From: Bacteroidales bacterium
GTDB taxonomy: Bacteria > Bacteroidota > Bacteroidia > Bacteroidales > VadinHA17
Direction: 5' to 3'
Assembly (NCBI GenBank): GCA_018056245.1
Contig: JAGPFZ010000017.1
Coordinates: forward strand, 1 to 45,234
Length of the DNA: 45,234 nt
Part shown: one piece after another, positions 1-9,238 of the stretch
Numbering within the stretch: position 1 is the stretch's first letter
Layout: every line of letters begins with the position of its first letter
The notes under the pieces: generated by a model
Told to the model about the DNA's origin: nothing
Seen by the model: the letters and a program-made list of their open reading frames with translations, nothing else
Databases searched by the model: none
Program-made: the position numbers and the translations under genes

Positions 1-1130
1 TGACACCTGTTCTGAAAAAGACAGGTTTCAAGAACGGAATGTCAGTTGGACTATGGATAATGGCTGCGGGATGTTTGTTTTTTATCCCTGCTGCCATTAC
101 ACGTACATTCGGTTTATTTCTTACCGGACTCTTTATTATGGGCACGGGCCTTACACTTTTGCAGACAGCATCAAATCCCTATATAACAATAATTGGTCCA
201 CGTGAAAGTGCAGCAAAAAGAATAAGTATTATGGGTATTGCAAACAAACTTGCCGGAGCTATTGCACCTATAATACTGGCAAGTATTATACTGAAAGATG
301 CTGATGAACTCGAGATACAGCTTGCTCAGGCCACTGACGTGGTCACAAGAACAGGCATTCTTAATGAAATGGCTAACAGGGTGATAGTGCCATATATTGT
401 AATGGCAGTTATACTTTTACTGCTGGGACTTGCAATCAAACTTGTGCACATGCCTGAAGTTGATACCGAAGCCGAAGATGAGTTTGTAGGTGAAAAAGGA
501 GTCAGATCGTCAATCTGGAAATATCCGCATCTCATCCTTGGCGTTATAACTCTTTTCTTTTATGTGGGAGTTGAAGTCATTGCAGGCGATACAATTATTC
601 GTTATGGTCAGTCGCTTGGAATAAGCATGGAATCAGCAAAATACTATACTTCACTTACAATGATGGGCATGATAATCGGATATATACTGGGAATTATTTT
701 TATACCAAAATATATATCTCAGTCAAATGCTTTAAAAATATGTGGTTTGCTTGGAATTGTGTTTTCTCTTGGAGCCATTTTTACTCCAGCTCATATAAGT
801 TTTGTAATGCCTTTTATAGATATTACTACATTTAAACCTTTACAGCTAGTGATACCTCTAACTGTTCTTTTCGTAGCGCTCTTAGGCCTGGCAAACTCGC
901 TCGTATGGCCTGCTATATGGCCTTTAGCACTTGCCGGTCTCGGAAAATATACCAAAATTGCATCCGCAATGCTTATAATGGCAATAGCCGGAGGCGCTAT
1001 TCTCCCGCTCGTTTACGGCAAACTTGCAGTCTCTTTCAACACTCAGACAGCTTACTGGATATGTGTTCCCTCTTACCTGATAATAGTTTATTATGCATTC
1101 ATCGGACACAAAGTCGGACTTAAATCTTGA
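1..1130 (+). CDS. Sugar MFS transporter (FucP/GluP-like), 5' end missing
   Basis: The frame is open to the left edge of the window (first whole codon at base 3), so the N-terminus lies outside. The ATG at 39 is internal, because the residues before it (PVLKKTGFKNG) continue the protein. About 375 residues remain, mostly hydrophobic segments, with a LFFIPAA stretch and SNPYITIIGP/SLVWPAIWPLA patterns typical of the fucose/glucose-galactose H+ symporter family in the major facilitator superfamily. It would import a monosaccharide or amino sugar across the inner membrane. The next gene, an anomeric sugar kinase, starts inside its last 38 bases, so the two are probably co-transcribed and the kinase may act on the imported sugar. 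The exact sugar cannot be read from sequence. Family is confident, substrate is not. Confidence 0.88.
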   Translation, partial: TPVLKKTGFKNGMSVGLWIMAAGCLFFIPAAITRTFGLFLTGLFIMGTGLTLLQTASNPYITIIGPRESAAKRISIMGIANKLAGAIAPIILASIILKDADELEIQLAQATDVVTRTGILNEMANRVIVPYIVMAVILLLLGLAIKLVHMPEVDTEAEDEFVGEKGVRSSIWKYPHLILGVITLFFYVGVEVIAGDTIIRYGQSLGISMESAKYYTSLTMMGMIIGYILGIIFIPKYISQSNALKICGLLGIVFSLGAIFTPAHISFVMPFIDITTFKPLQLVIPLTVLFVALLGLANSLVWPAIWPLALAGLGKYTKIASAMLIMAIAGGAILPLVYGKLAVSFNTQTAYWICVPSYLIIVYYAFIGHKVGLKS

Positions 1131-2226
1131 CAACTTTCTGAAAAATATTTTAAGAAAATTCCGTACTGAAGGAACTTTCCTCGAAGGAAAATTATATGGG
1201 AACGGCCATATCCACGATACATTTCTTGTAAAGACAGTTGAGCCTTACATTGATGATTATATTCTACAACGTATTAACAATAATGTTTTCAAAGACGTTC
1301 CACGGATGCAGGAGAATATTGAACGTGTCACAGTCCATTTACGGCAAAAAATTCAAGCTATCCCAGGTTCAGATGTCAAACGAGAAACTCTTACTTTAAT
1401 TCCTTCAGTTGAAGGGAAAAGCTGGACTATTGATTCTGAAGGTAATTATTGGAGAGTTTTCCTGTTTATCCCACGGAATATGTCGTATGATATTGTTGAT
1501 TCGTCTGATAAAGCTTTCGAAGGAGGGAGAATTGTCGGGAAGTTTCAAGCAATGCTTTCGGATCTTCCAGAACCACCATTGCACGAAACCATTCCTGATT
1601 TTCACAATGCTGAAAAACGCCTCGAAACTTTTTTCACTAAGATTTCAGAGGACCCGATAGGAAAAGTGAAACTGATTAACAGGGAGCGCAAATTCGTTGA
1701 GGAAAAAGCTGAGAAAATGAAAACTATTCATAATCTGGGGAAAGAAGGAAAAATACCGCTTCGAATTACACATAACGATACGAAATTCAATAATATATTA
1801 TTCGATGAACAAACAGGGAAAGCACTATGTATTATAGACCTCGACACAGTAATGCCGGGATATGTTCATTACGACTTTGGAGACGCAATACGGACTGCTG
1901 CCAATACTGCGGCAGAAGATGAGAAAGAACTTTCAAAAGTAAATCTGGATATTAACCTTTTCAGTGCATATTCATCAGGCTATATGTCTGAAATAAAAAG
2001 TGTTCTCAATGAAACTGAACTTGAATATCTTGCTTTCGCACCCTTAGTTATAACTTTTATACAGAGTGTCCGTTTCCTCACCGACTACATTGACGGTGAT
2101 AAATACTATAAAATACACCATAAAGAACATAATCTGCAACGAACAAGGGCTCAGTTTCAGCTGGTAAGAAGTATGGAGAGACAATATGACGAAATGAGAA
2201 AAATTATTAAGAAACTCTCCGGGTAA
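1093..2226 (+). CDS. NahK-like anomeric sugar kinase (APH fold)
   Basis: 377 residues with the aminoglycoside-phosphotransferase/choline-kinase fold. The catalytic loop reads RITHNDTKFNN (residues 224-234; D229 the likely base). It is followed by CIIDLDTVMPGYVHYDFGD (246-264), whose Asp residues bind Mg-ATP. This exact spacing and the IDLDTVMPG string resemble N-acetylhexosamine 1-kinase (NahK) of the lacto-N-biose/galacto-N-biose pathway, which phosphorylates GlcNAc/GalNAc at C1. It starts by ATG within the end of the transporter gene (38-base overlap), suggesting translational coupling. The partner pyrophosphorylase and phosphorylase of a full GNB/LNB pathway are not in view, so the substrate (GlcNAc, GalNAc or another hexose) is an inference from the family only. 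Confidence 0.8.
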   Translation: MHSSDTKSDLNLDNFLKNILRKFRTEGTFLEGKLYGNGHIHDTFLVKTVEPYIDDYILQRINNNVFKDVPRMQENIERVTVHLRQKIQAIPGSDVKRETLTLIPSVEGKSWTIDSEGNYWRVFLFIPRNMSYDIVDSSDKAFEGGRIVGKFQAMLSDLPEPPLHETIPDFHNAEKRLETFFTKISEDPIGKVKLINRERKFVEEKAEKMKTIHNLGKEGKIPLRITHNDTKFNNILFDEQTGKALCIIDLDTVMPGYVHYDFGDAIRTAANTAAEDEKELSKVNLDINLFSAYSSGYMSEIKSVLNETELEYLAFAPLVITFIQSVRFLTDYIDGDKYYKIHHKEHNLQRTRAQFQLVRSMERQYDEMRKIIKKLSG

Positions 2227-2249
2227 AAAGGAAATGGGAAGAGAATTGA

Positions 2250-2281
2250 ATGATTGGATGATTGGATAATTGGATGATTGA
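2250..2281 (+). repeat. Four tandem 8-bp units before a start codon
   Basis: Four consecutive copies of ATGATTGG (the third is ATAATTGG, the fourth ATGATTGA) run directly into the ATG of the next gene at 2282, which itself begins with ATGA in the same phase. Changes in unit number would change the spacer, not the reading frame of the downstream gene. The function is unknown. Confidence 0.8.
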
Positions 2282-2899
2282 ATGAGAAAATGGGAAAATA
2301 ATGAAATTGAATTTTTAAATAGCCTGAATAATCCGCAGAAAATTCAGGATTTTCTCGATTCTATTGAATATAATCCTGAATATGAATGCAAGTCTCCAAG
2401 GTGGGTAATAATAAGAAGAAAGGCTCACTGTTTTGAAGGAGCTATTTTTGCGGCGGCGGCTCTTCGTCTTATTGGTTTTAAACCTCTGCTTGTTGATATG
2501 AAATCATATAACGACGACGACCATGTAATTGCTGTTTATAAAATAGGTAAACACTGGGGGGCCGTAGCAAAATCGAATTTTACACTTCTTAGGTTCAGGG
2601 AGCCTGTTTATCGCTCAATCAGAGAACTGATTATGTCGTATTTTGATTTTTATTATAATACCAAAGGCGAAAAGACTCTCCGCTCCTATTCACTTCCTCT
2701 TAACCTGTCAGCATACGATGACAGGAACTGGGAAACAACGGATGAAGATCTTGAATATATAGGAGAAAAAATCGAAAAGCTCCATCATTTTGAAGTTGTA
2801 ACAACTGAAATGATTGCCAGACTGAATCGTGTCAGTGAACCGGTTTTTAGAGCAGGTCTGCTTGGATCGAATGAGGCAGGGCTGTTTAAACCTATGTGA
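2282..2899 (+). CDS. Transglutaminase-like (papain-fold) protein, hypothetical
   Basis: 205 residues without signal peptide or membrane segment. I do not recognise a named family, but the middle has the order expected of a transglutaminase-like cysteine enzyme. C50 starts a helix-like segment (HCFEGAIFAAAALRL), H81 sits in DDDHVIAVYK, and a polar residue (N99 in AVAKSN) follows a WGA turn. Such domains cleave or ligate peptides, or act as non-catalytic peptidase-fold modules. The downstream half (110-205) has no recognisable motif. It lies between a sugar kinase and a phosphoheptose isomerase on the same strand, so it may share their transcript, although the spacers are longer (55 and 97 bases). 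Function unknown. Confidence 0.6.
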   Translation: MRKWENNEIEFLNSLNNPQKIQDFLDSIEYNPEYECKSPRWVIIRRKAHCFEGAIFAAAALRLIGFKPLLVDMKSYNDDDHVIAVYKIGKHWGAVAKSNFTLLRFREPVYRSIRELIMSYFDFYYNTKGEKTLRSYSLPLNLSAYDDRNWETTDEDLEYIGEKIEKLHHFEVVTTEMIARLNRVSEPVFRAGLLGSNEAGLFKPM

Positions 2900-2996
2900 A
2901 GTAAAGGCGATAGGCAATAGGGAGAAAGGACAAATAAGCAAGAATGGAAGAAAGCTGGAACGACAGCGAAGCGTAATAACTTAAAATACAAAATCC

Positions 2997-3572
2997 ATGG
3001 AAGAAATTAAAAGACAAATTAAGGATTCAATAGCTGTAAAACAGTCAATTCTTGATAATGAGGAGATTATTAAAAAAATAGATAAAGCTGCCCAAATTTG
3101 CGTAAATGCACTAAAAAAAGGTAATAAGATACTTTTTGCAGGCAACGGAGGAAGTGCTGCTGATGCTCAACATCTTACGGCAGAACTTGTTTGCAGGTTT
3201 GGATTCGACCGGCCTCCTTTAGCGGCGGTAGCATTAACAACAAATACTTCGGTATTAACCTCTGTTTCTAATGACTACAACTTCGACGTAATTTTTTCAA
3301 GGCAAATAGAAGCGATCGGTATCAATGGAGATGTTCTTGTTGTGTTATCAACTTCAGGTTCTTCACAGAATATAATCAAGGGAATATCATCTGCAAAACA
3401 AAAAGGTATATTTGTTATAGGATTAACAGGAATGCCTGGTGGAAAAATGGCTTCAATGTGCGATTTAATAATAAAAGTACCCTCTTCTGAAACACCCAGA
3501 ATACAGGAATGTCACATATTGATCGGACATATTATCTGTAATCAAATTGAAATATCAATCTTTAAAAAATGA
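2997..3572 (+). CDS. gmhA: Phosphoheptose isomerase-like SIS protein
   Basis: 191 residues, the usual length of GmhA (sedoheptulose-7-phosphate isomerase), which makes D-glycero-D-manno-heptose 7-phosphate for LPS core or surface glycans. It is a single SIS domain with the phosphosugar loop GNGGSAADAQHL (49-60) and the second loop STSGSSQN (118-125). H59, E63, Q170 and H178 occupy the positions of the zinc ligands of the E. coli enzyme, which argues for a true GmhA rather than a generic SIS regulator. No other heptose gene (HldE, GmhB) is present nearby, so its association with the NahK-like kinase may reflect a different phosphosugar pathway. Confidence 0.85.
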   Translation: MEEIKRQIKDSIAVKQSILDNEEIIKKIDKAAQICVNALKKGNKILFAGNGGSAADAQHLTAELVCRFGFDRPPLAAVALTTNTSVLTSVSNDYNFDVIFSRQIEAIGINGDVLVVLSTSGSSQNIIKGISSAKQKGIFVIGLTGMPGGKMASMCDLIIKVPSSETPRIQECHILIGHIICNQIEISIFKK

Positions 3573-3771
3573 ATAAAAATAATATTTTATAAACATTCGA
3601 TAATTATCTTACCTTTATTAATTAATAATCAACATAATATAATTATAAATGAGTTCCTGTTCGAAAACTTTTTTGCAAATCTATAGAGTTTAATTATTTT
3701 TACGGCTGTTAAAATATCGGAATTTAAGATTATTAGAATTAATCCGGTATTATTATTAAATCTTTCCGGTT

Positions 3772-5328
3772 ATGGATGTTTCAGGAAAAAGTTTCAAAGC
3801 CTTCCTCGAAAGGCAGGAAGCGCTTAAAAAGCAATACAGTCCGGCACTGGCTGAAAAACAACATTCAAAAGGTAAACTAACTGCACGGGAAAGAATTAAC
3901 CTGCTTTTTGACAAAGGCACTTTTGAAGAAATAGATGCTTATGTTGTACCGGCTGTTCAGAACGTTGAATTTGGAAAAATTGAAAAAATTTATGGCGACG
4001 GGGTGATCGTCGGTCATGGCAAGATTAATGGTAGACTCGTATTTGCTTATGCTCAGGACTTTACAATAATGGGAGGGTCACTGGGCCTGGTTCATTCGAA
4101 AAAGATTGCGAAAATACAGGAAATGGCTTTGAAAATGGGTGCACCTGTGATTGGATTACTCGACTCGGGAGGCGCCAGGATACAGGAAGGCGTTGCAAGT
4201 CTTGCTGGCTATGCCTCAATTTTTCACAATTGTATCCAATCGTCAGGTATTATTCCACAAATTGCTGTTGTAATGGGACCCTGCGCAGGTGGTGCAGTTT
4301 ACTCACCTGCCCTCATGGATTTTGTGTTCATGGTGAATCAGACAAGTTTTATGTTCGTAACCGGGCCAAATGTTGTAAAAGAAGTATTAAACGAAGACGT
4401 TACTTTTGACGCTCTTGGAGGTGCAGAAGTTCATGCAAAGAAAAGCGGCGTTGCCCACATGATCTATGATGATGAAGAGAACACAATACTTGCATTGAAA
4501 AAATTCCTTGCATATCTCCCATCTAATAATGTCGAAAATCCACCTACAGTTCCAGAAGCCACAACAACACCTGATGTTAATCCAAAGCTAAGAGATATTG
4601 TGCCCGACGATCCCAATAAAGCTTATGACGTCAGGGATATTATTAATCTCGTTGTAGATAAAAATAGCTTTTTTGAGACTGCCGAGCTTTTCGCACAGAG
4701 TATTGTTACAGGTTTTGCACGTCTCAAAGGCAAGACTATTGGAATTGTTGCCAACCAGCCAAAAGTACTTGCGGGTGTACTAGATATAGATTCATCCGTG
4801 AAGGCTGCCAGGTTTATACGATTCTGTGATGCATTTAACATCCCTATTCTTACGTTCGAAGATGTGCCGGGCTTTCTTCCCGGAGTTAATCAGGAACATG
4901 CCGGAATAATAAAACATGGCGCAAAAATGCTCTATGCTTACAGCGAAGCAACTGTCCCTAAGATTACTATAATATTAAGAAAAGCTTATGGAGGAGCTTT
5001 CATTGTTATGAACAGCAAAAATATGGGCGGTGACTTTAGCTTTGCATGGCCTACCGCTGAAATTGCAGTTATGGGACCTGACGGTGCAGTTGCAATACTT
5101 TATAAAAAAGAACTTGCCGAAGCAGAAAACCCTGCTGAACTCAAAAAAGAACTTGTGAAAAAATACAGAGATAAAGTGGCTAATCCTTTTATAGCCGATG
5201 AACTCGGATATATAGATGAAGTTATTGATCCTGCCGTTACAAGACAAAAAGTGATTTCAGCTTTCGAGGCACTTAAAAATAAATGGGTAAAAGTACCATC
5301 TAAAAAACATGGAAATATACCGCTTTAA
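3772..5328 (+). CDS. pccB: Acyl-CoA carboxylase beta (carboxyltransferase) subunit
   Basis: 518 residues, the length of propionyl-CoA carboxylase beta or methylmalonyl-CoA decarboxylase alpha. It has two crotonase-like halves. The first contains LLDSGGARIQEGV and VMGPCAGGAVYSPAL, and the second contains EDVPGFLPGVNQE and RKAYGGAFIVMNSK; these are the oxyanion-hole and acyl-CoA/biotin-binding regions. It transfers the carboxyl group between carboxybiotin and an acyl-CoA in the cytoplasm. The biotin carboxylase and biotin carrier genes follow on the same strand. No sodium-pumping membrane subunit (MmdB/OadB) is present here, so an ATP-driven carboxylase is favoured over a decarboxylase. The propionyl-CoA assignment is the commonest for this layout but is not proven by sequence. 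Confidence 0.9.
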   Translation: MDVSGKSFKAFLERQEALKKQYSPALAEKQHSKGKLTARERINLLFDKGTFEEIDAYVVPAVQNVEFGKIEKIYGDGVIVGHGKINGRLVFAYAQDFTIMGGSLGLVHSKKIAKIQEMALKMGAPVIGLLDSGGARIQEGVASLAGYASIFHNCIQSSGIIPQIAVVMGPCAGGAVYSPALMDFVFMVNQTSFMFVTGPNVVKEVLNEDVTFDALGGAEVHAKKSGVAHMIYDDEENTILALKKFLAYLPSNNVENPPTVPEATTTPDVNPKLRDIVPDDPNKAYDVRDIINLVVDKNSFFETAELFAQSIVTGFARLKGKTIGIVANQPKVLAGVLDIDSSVKAARFIRFCDAFNIPILTFEDVPGFLPGVNQEHAGIIKHGAKMLYAYSEATVPKITIILRKAYGGAFIVMNSKNMGGDFSFAWPTAEIAVMGPDGAVAILYKKELAEAENPAELKKELVKKYRDKVANPFIADELGYIDEVIDPAVTRQKVISAFEALKNKWVKVPSKKHGNIPL

Positions 5329-5404
5329 AGGCAGAAGGCAAAAGGCAGAGGAGGTAGAAAGTTGTAGAGTAGAGTTTTAGTTAAATTTAACTTAAAAAAC
5401 AATA

Positions 5405-6910
5405 ATGGGAATTAAAAGAATACTTATTGCAAATAGGGGTGAAATAGCCGTAAGGATAATAAAAACAGCGCGCCAGATGGGGATAGAAACTGTCGCAATA
5501 AAAACAGCAGTAGAGCCTTCTGCGCTTTATCTTTCTTACGCCGATATTGTTTATGACAATACGGACGATGATTCGGAAATTCCTGTATTCCTTAATATTG
5601 ATAGAATAATTGAAATAGCCTTAAAAACCGGAGCAGATGCTCTTCATCCGGGATACGGATTTCTTGCCGAAAATGCCTATTTCGCACAGAAATGTCTCGA
5701 CAATAATATTGAGTTTATAGGACCTTCGCCTGATTCTATTTATAAAATAGGAAATAAGACTATTGCAAGAAGAATAGCCATGGCAAATAATATCCCAATG
5801 GCAACAGGAAGCCAGGGAAATATTGCAAATGAAGAAGAAGCGGCAAAAATTGCAGAAAAAATAGGATATCCTGTTATTATTAAGGCTGCATCGGGCGGAG
5901 GAGGAAGAGGTATGAGAATTGTGAGAAAACCGGAAGACATCGAGAAAATGTTTATAATAGCAAGTAAAGAAGCCGAGAAAGCATTTAATGACCCCTCCGT
6001 TTTTATAGAAAAGTATATTGAAAATCCTAAACATATCGAGTTTCAAATTATTGGCGACAAAAAAGGGAATATCCTTCATCTTGGAGAAAGGGAATGTTCA
6101 ATCCAAAGAAAGCATCAGAAACTTCTTGAAGAAGCCCCATCCTGCGCACTCGATGAAAAACTGAGAGAAGAAATGGGTAATGTAGCGGTAAAACTTGTAA
6201 AAGCTGCAGGCTATTATTCTGCAGGTACAGTTGAATTTCTACTCGATTCTGATAAAAACTACTATTTCATGGAAATGAACACCAGAATCCAGGTCGAACA
6301 TCCGGTTACTGAAGAAATAACAGGTATAGATCTTATCGAACAACAAATAAGGGTAGCCAACGGTGAAGAGTTGCAGCTCAAACAACAAGATGTAAAAATA
6401 AATGGATGGGCAATTGAATGTAGAATTAATGCTGAAGACGTTCAGGCAGGTTTTGCACCCAATCCCGGGAAAATTGAAAAAATATATTTCCCCGACGATA
6501 ATTATGTAAGAGTAGATACAGGTGTTATTGCTGGATCAGTTATTGTACCAAACTACGATTCCATGATTGCCAAACTTATTGTCAAAGGCAAGGACCGAAG
6601 GGAAGCTATTAAACACTGTAAACTGGCTCTTGATAAAGTTTGGATCAAAGGAACAAAAACCACACTGCCTTTTTTCAGGATGCTGGTAAGGCATCCCAAA
6701 TTTACAAGTGGCACGTTTACAACATCATTCATAGAAAAAGAACTTACTCAATATTTTTATAACAGCGAATACGAAGAAATGCTTGCTGCATGGTTTGCAA
6801 CAAAACTCTTTATTGAAGAAAACCTGAGCGAAAACAGTATAAGTCTTAATTTGAACGAAAGTCGTGAAATTGATCCATGGCTGTTAAACAAACGAATCAG
6901 CCAAATTTAA
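5405..6910 (+). CDS. accC: Biotin carboxylase subunit of acyl-CoA carboxylase
   Basis: 501 residues. The N-terminal biotin carboxylase domain begins KRILIANRGEIAVRII. The ATP-grasp domain carries the glycine-rich loop KAASGGGGRGM (160-170) and the metal/bicarbonate segment MEMNTRIQVEHPVTE, followed by the C-terminal lobe (VDTGV, YDSMIAKLIV). It carboxylates biotin using ATP and bicarbonate. The protein ends after about 500 residues without a biotinyl domain, which is encoded by the next gene 10 bases downstream. The 76-base spacer to the upstream carboxyltransferase gene is purine-rich. Together the three genes form a split acyl-CoA carboxylase. Confidence 0.93.
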   Translation: MGIKRILIANRGEIAVRIIKTARQMGIETVAIKTAVEPSALYLSYADIVYDNTDDDSEIPVFLNIDRIIEIALKTGADALHPGYGFLAENAYFAQKCLDNNIEFIGPSPDSIYKIGNKTIARRIAMANNIPMATGSQGNIANEEEAAKIAEKIGYPVIIKAASGGGGRGMRIVRKPEDIEKMFIIASKEAEKAFNDPSVFIEKYIENPKHIEFQIIGDKKGNILHLGERECSIQRKHQKLLEEAPSCALDEKLREEMGNVAVKLVKAAGYYSAGTVEFLLDSDKNYYFMEMNTRIQVEHPVTEEITGIDLIEQQIRVANGEELQLKQQDVKINGWAIECRINAEDVQAGFAPNPGKIEKIYFPDDNYVRVDTGVIAGSVIVPNYDSMIAKLIVKGKDRREAIKHCKLALDKVWIKGTKTTLPFFRMLVRHPKFTSGTFTTSFIEKELTQYFYNSEYEEMLAAWFATKLFIEENLSENSISLNLNESREIDPWLLNKRISQI

Positions 6911-6920
6911 GATAAAGACT

Positions 6921-7454
6921 ATGGTTAATGATAACTCGAAAATTAAAAAGCTTTATGCTATTGCTTCAAGCAACAGGAAATATATTTTTACTCTCCCACT
7001 TAAGAATATTATAAAGATTGGAAAACGAAATTATGAAGTAAAGCTTAAGCACGACGAAAAGTTTGGTACATATATTCTATTTAAAAATAGAAAATATCCT
7101 GTTGAAATAATCCGTTCGAGACAAAATAAATACGAGATTCTTTTTATTGATATTTGTTATGTTTTTACCATCGAAACTCCTTTCAGTTACAAGAGGATGA
7201 AGGTGCTCAACAAACAGAGAGGTAAAAAGGAAAAAGAACTTATAAAAGCTCCTATGCCTGGCAAGATCGTGGATGTACTTGCAAGGGAAGGCAGTCAGGT
7301 ATTGGTTGGGGAACCGGTTATCATTCTGGAAGCCATGAAGATGCAGAATGAAATACAATCGCCTGTAAACGGAATAGCATTAAAAATCAATGCAAAGCCC
7401 GGCACTATTGTAAACAAGTATGATGTACTTGTTGAAATTAAGGTCGAGTCTTAA
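6921..7454 (+). CDS. Biotin carboxyl carrier protein of acyl-CoA carboxylase
   Basis: 177 residues. The C-terminal 75 residues are a biotinyl domain with the attachment motif EAMKM (137-141; biotinylated K140) and the flanking pattern APMPGKIVDVL and QSPVNG. The N-terminal 105 residues are basic and beta-rich without a Pro/Ala linker. This resembles the BT-type domain of propionyl-CoA carboxylases, which glues the carrier to the carboxylase subunits. It starts 10 bases after the biotin carboxylase stop, so it is clearly in the same operon. It shuttles carboxybiotin between the two catalytic subunits. Confidence 0.9.
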   Translation: MVNDNSKIKKLYAIASSNRKYIFTLPLKNIIKIGKRNYEVKLKHDEKFGTYILFKNRKYPVEIIRSRQNKYEILFIDICYVFTIETPFSYKRMKVLNKQRGKKEKELIKAPMPGKIVDVLAREGSQVLVGEPVIILEAMKMQNEIQSPVNGIALKINAKPGTIVNKYDVLVEIKVES

Positions 7455-7472
7455 TTAAATAAAAATTGTCAG

Positions 7473-7500
7473 GCTTTTAATACTTTTATAAAAGCTCTTT
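7473..7500. terminator. Weak hairpin between convergent genes
   Basis: A 7-bp stem (GCTTTTA/TAAAAGC) with a 9-base loop lies between the biotin carrier gene and the converging pepD, followed on the plus strand by CTTT. It is a plausible but weak terminator. Confidence 0.35.
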
Positions 7501-7505
7501 AAACA

Positions 7506-8963
7506 CTATTTTTCAGGTACTTCTTTTAAAACTTCACAAAGGTACTCAAAGAATTTCGCAACCGAAGGAATATGTACTCTTTCTTCAGGGGAATGAGGAT
7601 TTTTGATTGTCGGACCAAGTGATATCATATCTAGCTCTGGATAAATTCCCCCTATAATTCCACATTCAAGTCCGGCATGTACGGCACTTACAACAGGTTC
7701 ATTCCCATATTTTCGCACATATATATTTTTCATTATCTTCAATATCTGTGAATTGACATTGGGTTTCCATCCTGGATATGAACCTTCGAGCTCTACTTCT
7801 GCATCAATAAGATGAAAAACGGCTGCAATTTTCCATGCAGTTGCTTCTTTTGCCGAGTCAACAGAGCTGCGTGTAAGGTTGTAAGCTTCGAATTTACCGT
7901 TTTTACAACGAATAATTGCAAGATTATTGGATGTTTCAACCAGCCCTTTCATCGACTGGCTCATTCTTTGAACGCCATGTGGACAGGCAAATACTGCTCT
8001 AATAATACGATATTGCTCCTTACTGTTCATTACTTTTGAGGGGGCTTCGGTTTTCTCACAATAAAATGCCAGATCAGGTTCTGTCTCGGCAAATTCCGAT
8101 TTATATATTGTTTCATATCGTCTCACAAAAGATTCAAATTCATTGACTTTACTTTCAGGTACAAGGACAACAGCATAGGCCTCCCGGGGAATTGCATTGC
8201 GCAGGTTACCACCTGCAGCACTGGCAATTCTTATTCCGAAATTTGCTTCAGCCTGCATAAGAAACCTGAACAGGAGTTTTATTGAATTTGCTCTTCCAGC
8301 AGCTATATCAACTCCGGAATGTCCTCCCTTTAGTCCTTTTATAACTATCATATAAGCAGCAAAACCTGTGGGAGATGGTTCCTCGTTATAATACCTTTTT
8401 GCATTTACATTTACCCCACCGGCGCAACCAACACAAAGTTCTCCTTCAGTTTCGGAATCAAGATTTAAAAGAATCTCTCCTTTTAAAAGCCCGGGTTCCA
8501 ATTTGTTTGCACCTGTCATTCCTGTTTCTTCATCTATTGTGAAAAGCGCTTCCAACGGGCCATGTGGAATATCGGAAGAAGCCAATATAGCAAGCGTCAA
8601 AGCAACTCCTATACCATTGTCGGCTCCAAGAGTAGTGCCATTTGCCTTTACCCATTCTCCGTCAATAATAGTTTCAATCGGATCTCTGATAAAATCATGA
8701 ACTTTATCATTGTTTTTCTGCGGAACCATGTCGAGATGTGTTTGAAGAATAACGCATTTCCTGTTTTCCATCCCAGGAGTTGCAGGTTTACGTATAATAA
8801 CATTCCCAACACGGTCAACGATTGTTTCCAGGTTGTTATCCCTGCCGAACTTAACAACATATTCAATCAGCTTCTTTTCATCTTTTGAAGGATGAGGTAT
8901 TTTTGTAATCTCATGGAAATAATTCCACACTTTTGAAGGCTGCAATTTTGTAATATCATTCAT
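7506..8963 (-). CDS. pepD: Aminoacyl-histidine dipeptidase (peptidase M20C)
   Basis: 485 residues, full length for PepD, a cytoplasmic di-zinc dipeptidase of broad specificity that includes Xaa-His. The metal site is visible: H76 and D78 in LQTHLDMVP, D115 in TLGADNGIGV, and the E145/E146 pair in FTIDEETGMTGA. The lid/dimerisation insert contains GLKGGHSGVDIAAGR, the usual M20 substrate-binding stretch. A late His in SAVHAGLECGIIG and the HSPEERVHI end complete the active site. It is a single gene with its own upstream region of 275 bases and faces the carboxylase operon tail to tail. Confidence 0.95.
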   Translation of the reverse strand: MNDITKLQPSKVWNYFHEITKIPHPSKDEKKLIEYVVKFGRDNNLETIVDRVGNVIIRKPATPGMENRKCVILQTHLDMVPQKNNDKVHDFIRDPIETIIDGEWVKANGTTLGADNGIGVALTLAILASSDIPHGPLEALFTIDEETGMTGANKLEPGLLKGEILLNLDSETEGELCVGCAGGVNVNAKRYYNEEPSPTGFAAYMIVIKGLKGGHSGVDIAAGRANSIKLLFRFLMQAEANFGIRIASAAGGNLRNAIPREAYAVVLVPESKVNEFESFVRRYETIYKSEFAETEPDLAFYCEKTEAPSKVMNSKEQYRIIRAVFACPHGVQRMSQSMKGLVETSNNLAIIRCKNGKFEAYNLTRSSVDSAKEATAWKIAAVFHLIDAEVELEGSYPGWKPNVNSQILKIMKNIYVRKYGNEPVVSAVHAGLECGIIGGIYPELDMISLGPTIKNPHSPEERVHIPSVAKFFEYLCEVLKEVPEK

Positions 8964-9172
8964 ATCAATAATAGATTAGTTTATATCAATTTAAAAGTGA
9001 TTAAAAATAAGAAAAATGTTTAAAATCAAAAATTAAAAATAACTCTTCCGATTTTGATGGTTGTTTTTTGTAACGAAAATTTAACAATGCCTGTACAAGG
9101 CTATTAAAGCCAAATTCAGATAAATATACCTATCAGAAAAATTGATTGTCTCTTTTACTTTCATTTCTTTTA

Positions 9173-9180
9173 TATATTTG
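9173..9180 (+). promoter_or_regulatory. Bacteroidota-type -7 box before the phosphate transporter
   Basis: TATATTTG fits the TAnnTTTG -7 consensus of Bacteroidota and lies 59 bases before the ATG. Upstream TTG trinucleotides at 9142-9148 are candidate -33 elements, but the spacing (about 24) is slightly long. Confidence 0.45.
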
Positions 9181-9238
9181 CACACGTTTTGACAAAGTGA
9201 AATAGCATTTTGTAATTGACATAACAATTAATTTTTAT

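Noticed and set aside
5329..5404. Purine-rich spacer as a small gene or RNA
   Set aside because: No start or stop frame and no stable fold; just a GGCAGAAGGCAAAAGGCAG-like low-complexity spacer.
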